Source: Ancylostoma caninum (taxonomy: Eukaryota > Nematoda > Chromadorea > Rhabditida > Ancylostomatidae). From it: a DNA stretch of 64,000 nt. This document shows, piece by piece, positions 34,188-43,142 of this stretch. Below the pieces are notes generated by a model, which saw only the letters and a list, made by a program, of their open reading frames with translations, had not been told where the DNA came from and ran no database searches. The translations under genes and the position numbers were made by a program. The number at the start of each line of letters is the position of its first letter. Positions within the stretch are counted from its first letter, which is position 1. Location of the stretch: the NCBI GenBank assembly GCA_037903475.1, contig JBAJFG010000423.1, forward strand, positions 310,001 to 374,000, given 5' to 3'.

Positions 34188-36370
34188 CGTGGTGTGCTGA
34201 ATGTCGCGCGTGAAGTGTGATGAGAAATATCGGTACAGGTACACCAACAGGTAAATAGTAAAATAAATGAACGTGATGATTCTGCAGATGATCAGAGTGA
34301 TATTATCTGTTTCAATGAGGAAGACAGTTGAAAAAAAAGCCCTGCGGTTTGTAAAAACGAGCACATATGTTGATATGGTAGACAGTAAGGCACTATTCCA
34401 CTTGTTCTGCCCCAAAATCTCAAAATCAAAAATTCCTCTGAAACTCCGCCTAGCGGGGTTATTTGACATGCTGATCACGAATATCACACTCATTTCGTGC
34501 CGAAACCCCATTTGGGTAGGGTAACGGTAGGGTTAGGGTAAGTAAGTCATCTCACAGAATCACATGAGTTTTTGCTTACGGGAGTTTTTTGACATGCTGA
34601 TTACGAATATCGCATTTATTTTGCAAGCTGAAAGCAATTTGAGGTTTTCATATGGACAACACTTACCCTAACCCTACCTTAACCTTAACCAAATGGGGTT
34701 TCGGCACTGAATGAGTATAATATTTGTGGGCAGCATACCAAATTATCTCCTCAAACAAAAATTCAGATGATTCCGTGAGATGGCCCACTTACCCTAACCC
34801 TACCTTAACCTTACCCAAATGAGGTTACGACACAAAATGAATGTGATATTCGTGATCAGTAAGTCAAATAACCCCCATAGATGAAGTTTCAGAGGAATTT
34901 TTGATTTTGAGATGATTTTGGGGCACAACAAGTGAAATAGTGAACTGGAAGAGCAGTGCGCAAAGGGAGTTTGCCTTCAAACCAATCCCATTTTGTAGCA
35001 GCATGCAGAATTTATACTCTTCTTCCTCCATTTGTCATACCTGATCATCATTTTGTGAGGATAATGTATGTAATCTTCCCGTTTCCGTAGTTCCGCTTTG
35101 TTAAAACTGTGTTGTATTCGTATGCCTAGAAGCGTGCTCGCTCCGCCTCAAGACCGCTACTTCTGCCCCACCCTTTGCTATAAAAAAGCGTCGGCCACAG
35201 CCTTATTCTTATCATTCAGACACTCGGTCGCGAGTCCCGCCTAACAAAATCATGACTCCCGCTCGAGTGTGAGCGGAAGTCATCAAAAACTGCGCGTTTT
35301 TGTACCTGCGGAGACCGGATTTTGTCCCGACTATGATACGATACCCAGCGTCGTGTTCCGGGAGATCGAATTTTGTCCCGGAACGGAAAAGCATGAGAAA
35401 GCAAAAATGCGCATCGAGTTCAGGAGCGTACGCACTCCATCCGCTACTAGCGGATCGGTACGCACTCCTGCATCCGGGCCGCACCTGCGCGCGACCGCTC
35501 CCCAAGCATCTCGCCTGGTCTCTGCCGGGCCTCAGTGGGCCAGACGAGTCCCGTATGAATCCACTCATCGCCGAGGCGGAAAGTAGACTGAGGTCTACCT
35601 GCAAACTGATGCCCTTATATACCCCTCGCTGGAGGCGTATACCGCCAAGTGGCGATCACAATCCTGCAATATTTTCCGATCAATCCCGCAATGAAACTAA
35701 AATGATGCCTCCCGCCGGTGCACCGGATTTCGTCGCGAGAATGAAAAAGGGGCGTTTTGTCAGGCGGGACTCGCGCCCGAATGTGTGAGGCAGAGGACGG
35801 GAGAGCAGGAGCGTGCCGCAGAATCGAGTGGACGAATAAACTGAAGAAGGAAAGGTGGACTAACACACCCCTAGACAGTCCGAGACAGCCCCGGAATCAC
35901 TACACATTTTCTATTCGGAAACCTCTTCCAAAGGAGAAATATCAACATGGTGACTGCAAAATGGTCAAGTAAAAACTGCATGTACTATGAGGTTACCTCA
36001 TCAAAGCTGTCTTCTGTAGTTGCATCACACGTCGACACACATAGCATCTGGTCTACAGCACGCGGGACCTCCACGTCTCTCTCGTACACCTCCTGGAAAA
36101 ATAATTTTAATGTGTACTGATACTCGCCCAATCCTGATGAAATTAAGGGTTTGTAAAGTGACAAACCTCGTCAAAGCTATCGTTTCTCTGCATGGCTACT
36201 TCACTGAAGTCAGAACTCACATGTACAGCGGCGTCAACTCTGCTTTCCTCAGCATTTTCTGTGGATACTAGTATAACCTAGAGTTGTGTAAAACTAGCCA
36301 ACAGTGGCTGTATAAGTCACAAAAGAAAAATACTCACACTGTCGTCAAAACTAGAGTCGAAAGCTTCCAT
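24963..36370 (-). CDS. Condensin complex CAP-G (NCAPG) HEAT-repeat subunit
   Basis: This would be the CAP-G regulatory subunit of condensin, which compacts mitotic chromosomes. Exons run from ATG at 36370 to TAG at 24963. I verified phases for exons 1-10: 36338-36370, 36167-36277, 35997-36092, 33993-34103, 33795-33917, 32464-32570, 32316-32416, 32129-32256, 31943-32053 and 31396-31464. The last exon is 24963-25076 (basic tail, QKRPKLPRRK...). HEAT-like segments match NCAPG order: ALLPLFQFIS, then VVVRFHSAET, IHRVLEDIAVERHGLP, LLLAERRRDKVAAVRAAAVR, DSAVEVRQAAIQSLV, KALVEHLVRSTHIRAF, RQLCYMLRLVD, TLVDFAVREVLEQLD and SIECRSLCIRIIGLASC. Other middle exons lie near 26.1-31.3 kb and their borders are approximate. 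The first five exons form an acidic N-terminal extension of about 158 aa with repeated DSFDE motifs. Confidence 0.78.
25111..25310. repeat. Intronic tandem duplication, period 98 bp
   Basis: Two copies begin ACATCTAGATATGGTAAG at 25111 and 25209. They share TCGTGGTAACCACGGCGAG and GGGTGACTTCCCGAAACA and differ by a few bases plus A-run length. They lie in the last intron of CAP-G, just upstream of the final exon on the minus strand. Confidence 0.85.
31584..31866. mobile_element. GC-rich fold-back element inside a CAP-G intron
   Basis: The left arm (from 31584) contains TGGACGTCAATG, GGTGGCCCATCTGCGGCCT and a GACGCC segment. The reverse complement of the right arm (ending 31866) contains TGGACGTCAATGGCGGTGG, CCCATCCGCGGCCTGGAGAA and GGACGCCC. 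Arms of about 75-80 bp flank a central loop of roughly 130 bp. No ORF is supported. It sits in the intron between exons 9 and 10. Confidence 0.65.
32985..33440. repeat. Degenerate copies of the 2.9-kb fold-back MITE family
   Basis: Contains GGTTATTTGAGGTGCTGTAC, CACGAATATCGTATCC, the start-type word TGGCACTATTCCAC at 33061, and the inverse forms near 33370-33430. Two broken copies appear fused in a CAP-G intron. Confidence 0.6.
34150..34187. repeat. (GA)n microsatellite
   Basis: About 18 GA dinucleotides in a CAP-G intron, just upstream (minus strand) of exon 4. Confidence 0.95.
34391..34943. mobile_element. Fold-back MITE with TTAGGG-like internal repeats
   Basis: The left end (CACTATTCCACTTGTTCTGC then CCCAAAATCTCAAAATC) mirrors the right end (reverse complement CACTATTTCACTTGTTGTGC then CCCAAAATCATCTC). 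Sub-ends contain GTTATTTGACATGCTGATCA. The interior has several CCCTAACCCTA- or GGTTAGGG-type words. It belongs to the family seen at 2886-3455 and lies in a CAP-G intron. Confidence 0.7.
35220..35785. mobile_element. TIR element (566 bp) in a CAP-G intron
   Basis: The left end CACTCGGTCGCGAGTCCCGC, continuing CTAACAAAA, matches the reverse complement of the right end, CATTCGGGCGCGAGTCCCGC, continuing CTGACAAAA. Internal sequence is GC-rich with repeated ATTTTGTCCCG words. There is no transposase, so it is a non-autonomous element of unknown family. Confidence 0.65.
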
Positions 36371-36698
36371 CGGAGACTGATGCAGCAATTACTTCCAGGA
36401 CCAGAAGAAATGATGTAGAAAGTATCAAATTCTGAAGGAAGCCAGTCATTCAAGAGATAAAGCTCGAATGGGACCTTGGACAAATAACTCGTTTTCCGAT
36501 GAGTGTATGTCATCCACTAGTTTGAGGTAATGTATAGCAAACTGAGCTTGTCTCGAAATAACTGGCAGATGATGCACGTGGCGGGACCTACTTAGCACTC
36601 TCATTCGGAGAACGCCCCTACGTCGCCCTCCGTTTGGGTCCCACCACGCATCTCGGATTGCTGCGGTGCTGCGCAACCAATTCGCCCATATTCAGTTC
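36371..36698. other. Upstream region of the CAP-G gene
   Basis: This would include the promoter and 5' UTR of the minus-strand CAP-G gene. No core promoter element or trans-splice site can be identified with confidence. Confidence 0.3.
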
Positions 36699-37421
36699 AG
36701 AGTATCCCCAGACTTCGCCTATTCAAAATGAATAGAAATGAACCGGCGATATAAGAGATAAGGATCGTGGAAATGATAAGTATCGATTCCACGTTACATC
36801 GCCATGGATCGCTGCCAAACGGAGCTCATCGCCCGTACTCTCCAAGATGTGCTCAAAATGAACTGGCGATGTGAATGATAGCAATAGTGGAAACGATGCC
36901 TATCGATCGCCACGCCCCATTTATTATCATCGCTCTTACGTCTGGGGTCTCCTCATTCACTTTATCCATGTGGCGATCGCCGGCGGTCGTGGCGATCGCG
37001 ACGACAGCCGGCTGTCGTGGCGATCGCCACGATTGCTGGCGGAGTCTGGGGATACTCTCAGAGTATCCCCAGACTTCGCCAGTTCAAAATGAATAGAAAT
37101 GAACAGGCGATGTAAGAGATAAGGATCGTGGAAATGATGCGTATCGATTGCACGTTACATCGCCATGGATCGCTGCCAAACGGAGCTCATCGCCCGTACT
37201 CTCCAAGATCTGCTCAAAATGAACTGGCGATGTGAATGATAGCAATAGTGGAAACGATGCCTATCGATCGCCACGCCCCATTTATTATCATCGCTCTTAC
37301 GTCTGGGGTCTCCTAATTCACTTTATCCATGTGGCGATCGCCGGCGGTCGTGGCGATCGCGACGACAGCCGGCTGTCGTGGCGATCGCCACGATTGCTGG
37401 CGAAGTCTGGGGATACTCTCA
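36699..37421. mobile_element. Two tandem 361-bp TIR units
   Basis: Unit 1 is 36699-37059 and unit 2 is 37060-37421. Each starts AGAGTATCCCCAGACTTCGC and ends with the inverted form GCGAAGTCTGGGGATACTCT (unit 1 has a G-for-A change). The units are about 97% identical. The interior is rich in ATCGATCGCC and GGCGATCGCC palindromes, including GTGGCGATCGCCAC. Direct abutment of two complete copies suggests self-targeted insertion or tandem duplication. Confidence 0.85.
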
Positions 37422-37954
37422 GTACGACGTACTGACAGGCTACAGTGCTCTCGCAACTCAGGGGTCGTATCCACGAAACTTCCCGGGAGCGGGAAACGGA
37501 CCTTTTGGACCCTAGCAATTATAGCGGGGTCAGCGGCTGGCTGGGACAGGGCCGCGATTAGTTGACTGTTTGCAGCCGTATGCTGCGGAGCGGCCGTTGC
37601 GTCGCGGTCAGTGCGGCAAGTCGCGGAGAGAGCGTGAAGGCCTGTACGAGTTGCTCGTCACTAATTTAGATAAGGCGAGAGCAGCAATTAGCTGCTGCTT
37701 CAAAGCGAGCGTGGCCGACACTGACATGGACTGAAACTGCAAACTTGCGCACGCTGAAAATGGACGCCTCGGGGTTATTCGATGTGCTGAACACGTGTTT
37801 CGCATTCGAATTGCATCTCAACGTCACCTTGTACGGCATGACCAGGTGGAATTTATTGTATTCTTCAGGATCTTATGAAACTTTACAAAAATGGGTGATT
37901 TAGTTGTGTTATTCCTTGTGAGGATCTTTTCTTCGATTTTTTATTTATGCCACA
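37422..37954. other. Spacer with a solo terminal repeat
   Basis: At 37462-37485 it holds GGGTCGTATCCACGAAACTT (24 bp with the following CCCG), whose exact inverse lies at 42704-42727. At 37771-37810 it holds a GGGGTTATTCGATGTGCTGA word from the 2.9-kb MITE family. No gene is recognised. Confidence 0.5.
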
Positions 37955-38832
37955 CCCAGACAAACTTTCGGAACTTCCGCGGAGCTTGTCGATTTTCGGA
38001 ACTTCCGCGGAGCCTGATTTACTACTAGAGCTCGATTTTCGGAACCTCCGCGGAAATATGACGTCACTCGTCGATTTTTTCGGAAGTTCCGCGCAGGTTC
38101 CGCGCAAGTTCCGAATGGAGACGCAGAGAAAAAAGTAGCTTCGGAACTTCCGCGGAGCTTGACACTTTTCGGAACTTCCGCGGAGCTTCGAGAGAGATGG
38201 AATGATCCAAGAAACTAACAGATCAAATGACATGTTTTTGTCCAATTTTTATAGTGATATGTTCTTGATTAACTTCGGCTAACCAAATAAGAAGCCGTGT
38301 AAAATACAAAAATTTTTACGCTATTTTTTCCTCGAAATTCACTTCGGGATGCCCCAATAATGACATCTTTAATGTCGAATTTCGGGTAAAACTCGTGTCA
38401 GATAAATGTACGCCTGGGATTATTCCCATAAATACGAAAATTTGACAGATTTTTACCAAAGAGGAATTTTTCCATGTTATCATTGATTTTGAAACCTGAC
38501 GCGGATACGTAGCACAGTCAGAGGGCAGACCTGCTTGGAGCTCATCTTCAGAAAACATAGTTACTACATGCGCAACTAGTGCTACGTGGTGGAACGATCT
38601 GTGGTGGGATTCATGATCCCACGATTTTTGGCATCGGGACCCCTGGAGGTGTTCATCACTCCATGTTGGCCCATTTCACCTTATTACTCGAATTATGGTT
38701 GACTCTATAATGCACGAATTACGTCACTGCTGTTCGATTTCGGAACTTCCGCGGAGCTTATTCGGAACTTCCGTCGGGTCACCCGCGCAAGTTCCGAACA
38801 AGCTCCGCGGAAGTTCCGAAAGTTTGTCTGGG
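37955..38832. mobile_element. TIR element (878 bp) with subterminal TTCGGAACTTCCGCGGAG repeats
   Basis: A perfect 35-bp terminal inverted repeat begins CCCAGACAAACTTTCGGAAC at 37955, with its inverse ending at 38832. The word TTCGGAACTTCCGCGGAG or close variants occurs about nine times in both orientations, clustered within about 250 bp of the left end and 110 bp of the right end. The centre is AT-rich and non-coding. This layout resembles transposase-binding subterminal repeats. No target duplication is evident, so the superfamily is open. Confidence 0.75.
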
Positions 38833-41114
38833 CAAGCAACAGTATGTGTACTGAACTGATGTAGCTCCAAAATTACATTCCAGATCTTGCCCCTCTTACT
38901 AATATTTGTAGAAATTTTTGAAGCTAAGTCTACGCAATTTTTTTTTTGAATTGTGTTGCTCATTTTTCGGAAAACTGTGATATCTTGATTTTGAGCTCGG
39001 ATGCATAGAAAGATTGCGAATTTCCTTTTGAAATCAAGAAGAAACAGATGGAAGTTTACTTCAAATACCATACATATGCACTTTCGGATAATGTCCGTTG
39101 TTAATTGGATTAGGACATTTTTTGCTTGTTTTCCGTTCGCATTATATTCTATTTTATTACAATTTCCTTGGAGTGACTGGATATGATGTCTTTGCCGTTC
39201 TCAGTATGACCTGTGCTAACACCTAAGGACTTGTCGTTGCCCTAAGGATATGCCATCTTGTTTCGGGAAGTTCCTTAGGGAAAATCTGCCAACCACTGCG
39301 TAATTGAGGTCACATAAACGCACTAACACTCTGGGAAAAGTAGTTGTTGAATCAATAAAAAAATTTGAATATCATACCAAGGGATATTCCCATTCCCATC
39401 TTCGTGAAAAAAAGGGACGGCGGTAATTCTTTAAAAGGACTACAAACTCACCCTTGAAATACTGAAGCACACAACAACAATTTTGAAGTGTATACGGCAA
39501 AGGTTAGACAAATGTAATTGCGAAAGATGGGACGTCAGATTCGTTTTCAGCATGGTTGAATATGCTACATATTCTTTCCGGATGAGGAAAACTGATAGTT
39601 CAATGGCTTTAATTTAATGACTGAAATCTATCAATCTCTAAGTAAATGTAACCCTTATAGTAGTAATTTCAAGGTGTTGCGTTATTTTAATTAGTTCATC
39701 GGTTCTAGACAGCTTTATGATAATCAAAAAAAAATCTAGATTATCAAAGTGAACAGCCCATTTTCAAAGTTCCATAAGATCCTGAAAAATGGTTACTTCA
39801 GTCTATCCATTGTAGCCGCGAAAGATGAAGTCATAGTGCGAAATGGATGTGAAATTCGTGCTCAGCACGTCCACTAACCTCTAGGTGCAAATTTACAGCT
39901 ACTTGCTGCCTATGAGCTAAGGAACTCGTCCACATTTCTTCGCGCTCCACCCCTATCGGCGGCAGCGCACGCACCGCAGCCGTCCCGCGTCCCCACCCTA
40001 TAATTACTGTAGGCTTACTGTAGGGTCCAAATGGTCACGCAGCCGAGTTCCCGCTAGCTTCCCGGGAGCCTCCCGGGAAGCTAGCGGGAACTCTAGTTTG
40101 CGTCGCGTACGCGTCGCGGTGGGGTTCCCGAGTGAAACCGTATCCACGAACGTTTTTGACACTTCCCGCTAGTTCCCGGCAGTTCCTGGCCACGCCCATT
40201 TCACTCCCGCCGAAATCGGCGGGAACCTAGGTTCCCGACAGAGAATATTTCGGTATTGTTGTAACCTTTCCGACGTTTGCGTGCACTTTTCATCATGAAA
40301 CTTTGAAAATGAGCTAATATTTCTCGTTTTGATAGTTCTGTAGTAAAACTGGTTCACAATTCGTTATTTTTCAGGGCTACTGTATTGGCTTCAGCACTAA
40401 TATTTTCCGTTAAGCTCATTTCTGAACAGTATCACCTTCCTTAGATGTTTTAATCGTTGTGGTCTCGACACGCGTGTCAGAACTGCGTTCTGGGGACTTC
40501 GCTTGTCTTGCATGCGTGTCTTAATGGGGTGCATTTTCACGAGCAATGAGCGTTTTTGACTAGTTCGTCTAAGGATCGTACTTTTCGAGAAGCTAACAAG
40601 ATTCGGGAAGAAACACCAGTTTGCTGGTATTTTTTTCCGGACTTACACCGTTTCACAGAGTTGCTTAACCGCCACCGTTTTCGGAAGATTCGGAACGTGT
40701 TATGGCACCACTCCACTTTTACGGACGCAAAATCTGTCATTTTTTTAAAATGGAAATTACGTAGTTGCGTCGAAATCGTGTTCCGTAAAGCTCCAGCATA
40801 TCCAGTAAATTTTCGCTAGATTCAGCTGGACTTTATGTGCAAGTCTTGTCTCTGTCAAAAAAAGGCAGAGTTCGCTAAAAATCTGGGTGAGCCCGGTGGT
40901 TTTTAAATTGAATTAGTGGTAAATTACAGTCGGCTTTAACCGAATAGATGAATAACCTTTCCCGCCAACCTTGTAATTCCAGTTGCGAACTACCGACTTC
41001 TTTCAATCGTTTGGTTGAAAGAACTTATTGCGTACCATTTTACTTATCTTTGTCTCAAGTAGCACTTCTTCGATTGGCAGACACGCACGAAAGTATCTTC
41101 TCTCGTGTTACTAT
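38833..41114. other. Repeat-rich stretch between TIR elements
   Basis: Includes a broken copy of the 2.9-kb MITE family near 39830-39885 and a GC-rich block at 39950-40235 with a striking palindrome (listed separately) and CGTATCCACGAACG near 40139. The remaining open frames have no recognisable domain. Confidence 0.4.
40045..40093. repeat. 49-bp perfect palindrome with one-base loop
   Basis: The arm GAGTTCCCGCTAGCTTCCCG (then GGAG) is 24 bp, followed by one C and then the exact reverse complement. The motif CCCGCTAGCTTCCCGGGA shares vocabulary with the solo ends at 37461 and 42590-42727 (TTCCCGGGAGCGGGAA, GTTCCCG). Confidence 0.9.
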
Positions 41115-41116
41115 TA

Positions 41117-42384
41117 GGTGCGTGCAAAAGTTCCGGGGCAGTTGGTGGTATTTCACCGTTCAACGTCGTTTTGCTCCTTGTGTTTGCGATATCCTGCAAT
41201 GGTTTTCATGTACGCTGCTAGCCTAGAACATCTGCTACCTAGACCACTTTTGGCTCGGGTCTATGTCACAGCGTTGCTCTGATTTGGGTGTAAAACCAAT
41301 GCTATGAGCTGTGCAATATTTTGGGGAATTTCGCTTTATGAAATCAAATCTAGACGATCAACAGGGGAAGCGATTCATAACATCAATAATGTGTTTGTGG
41401 AGAGTATGTTCTCTAAAACGCCAGGTGCTCGAATGTTCCTAGGAATTCTGAGCGGAGGTGAGAGCCTGGAAAATGCTCCACAAGTTGGTCAGAGATTTGG
41501 TGATCGCAAAGGCGCCAAGAAAGAGCAGGTTGAACCAGACCGTGTGCAAAGTGCGCAAGATATTACGGGGAATTGAGTCGACTATGTCTCGTCACTTGAA
41601 GAAAATCGGTACAAACGGGAAGGTGAGTAGATGGATTTTGCGTGAGTTGAGCGAAGAGCACCAACGTCCACACTGGCAAGTCTGCAGATATTCGACATTC
41701 AGATTTCCCAACAATTCGTTTCATGGAAGAATTGTTATTATTGATAGAGAATGGGACAGGTACGAAAATAGGAGGAGGTCATCCCAAAGTCCGGGCTCCT
41801 GCCATCCACCTAAAAAATGGCCGAACCATCACTACCTTCTTTAAAAGAATTTTGACCCTTCATGGTCAGCAACGTGACTCATCTGCAATGATTTTTTTTC
41901 TAATGAATGCACAATAATCGCCCCATAGTATTTTCTTTTCCCTAAAGTAATCACGGGAAAACTCTCAAGGATAGGGCAGACACAGGCGGAAATATGTGGT
42001 CTGCTCCTGCTGTGGGATAACTCACACAAGCGTGTTGCAGTGTCAACCGTATAAAGAATTGGCCATTCGTGCTCCGAAATTCTAGCCTAACCTATATTAC
42101 TCCTTATACCTGTCTCTAACAGACTACTCACATTTCAACCTTCTACGGCTTTACCTCCGCTGTAAAACTTTTAATGAACAGACCCTACTGGAAAACGACG
42201 TGTGCCACTCTTACAGGTGTAGACCTGTCAAATCTTTAGCTTCTGGAAAAATCTTTTTTGTGCCATATTGGCAACACTACGCAGATGCTAATACTTTTTG
42301 TTTCGAATAAAATTGCTGACTTTGAGTCAAGTTATGGCGTTTTGAAAAATAAGGTGCATCTGCCCCGAAACTTTTGCACGCACC
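41117..42384 (+). mobile_element. Mariner transposon (1268 bp) with decayed transposase
   Basis: Terminal inverted repeats GGTGCGTGCAAAAGTTCCGG and the inverse of GGTGCGTGCAAAAGTTTCGG are flanked by TA on both sides (41115-41116 and 42385-42386), the target duplication of the Tc1/mariner superfamily. Length is typical of a complete mariner. Internal frames retain the N-terminal helix-turn-helix region and SRHLKKIG plus SRWILRELSEEHQR, but the frame is broken and the C-terminal catalytic part is poorly preserved. It is probably an immobile copy unless supplied in trans. Confidence 0.85.
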
Positions 42385-42386
42385 TA

Positions 42387-42985
42387 ATACTTCAACAAAC
42401 GATCGCTCATTTTCGAAACATGGTAGATGGTCGGAATTGATCACAAACAATATTCGGTATGGTTGAAAATGACGTAGTGCGTTGATTCAGAGGAAAAAAT
42501 GGTTAGGAAATCTTCAAAATAGTTGATTATAATTCGAAAATTTAGTGTTCGCGCCGTGCACGCGAAATGCGCAAGCCAAAATACACTGTTAGGTTCTCGG
42601 AAGTTCCCGTGCGTTCGTGGATAGTGTCTTTACACCGGGAACTTGCGGGCACTTCCGGGACGGGAAGTCAAGTTCCTGCTGAGTTCCCGTCAAGTTCCCG
42701 CGACGGGAAGTTTCGTGGATACGACCCAGGAAGTGCATCTGTGACTTGGTATGCAATTACGGCAGCAGCACGGTGTCAGTCGGCTGGTCAGCTGCTTGCA
42801 TCGATAGAAGGACGACATAAGATGTTTATTGTGGCAGATTTTACTGACAGTAGAAAGACATTAAAGTGAAAGGAATTCCATCATTTATGTACATATCAGA
42901 ACTTACAGAGGAAAGCGTGAGAAGGAGATGCATGTGTCAGACGCGCGTCTATACAGAAACGTCTATATGCATACATATGTATGTA
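42387..42985. repeat. Spacer with GTTCCCG-rich terminal repeat
   Basis: Positions 42597-42727 hold repeated GTTCCCG / CGGGAACTT words and end with CGGGAAGTTTCGTGGATACG followed by ACCC, the inverse of the 24-bp word at 37462. The rest is unassigned. Confidence 0.5.
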
Positions 42986-43142
42986 CAGGAAACTCCAAAC
43001 GTACGCAGACAAGGGTCGGGACCGCGGCGCGGCTCTCTTGGGCAGAGGCGTAGGCGGTCAGCATGCGAAGCACCCATGTCTCTGCCCAAGAGGGCCGTGC
43101 CGCGGTCCCTACGCTTGTCTGCATACATTTGGAGTTCCCTGG
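42986..43142. mobile_element. GC-rich fold-back element (157 bp)
   Basis: The left arm (AACTCCAAACGTACGCAGAC, then AAGGGTCGGGACCGCGGCGC) and the reverse complement of the right arm (AACTCCAAATGTATGCAGAC, then AAGCGTAGGGACCGCGGCAC) pair over roughly 65 bp around a short loop near 43060. It is almost entirely a hairpin. A diverged relative is at 5272-5406. Confidence 0.75.

Noticed and set aside
34520..34810. TTAGGG-like runs suggesting an interstitial telomere
   Set aside because: Nematode telomeres are normally TTAGGC. The runs are short, mixed (GGTAAGG, GGTTAGGG) and mirrored within a fold-back MITE, so they belong to that element.
37947..38245. ORFs rich in KLRGSSE or RNLRG repeats
   Set aside because: They are translations of the TTCGGAACTTCCGCGGAG subterminal repeats, not a repeat protein.
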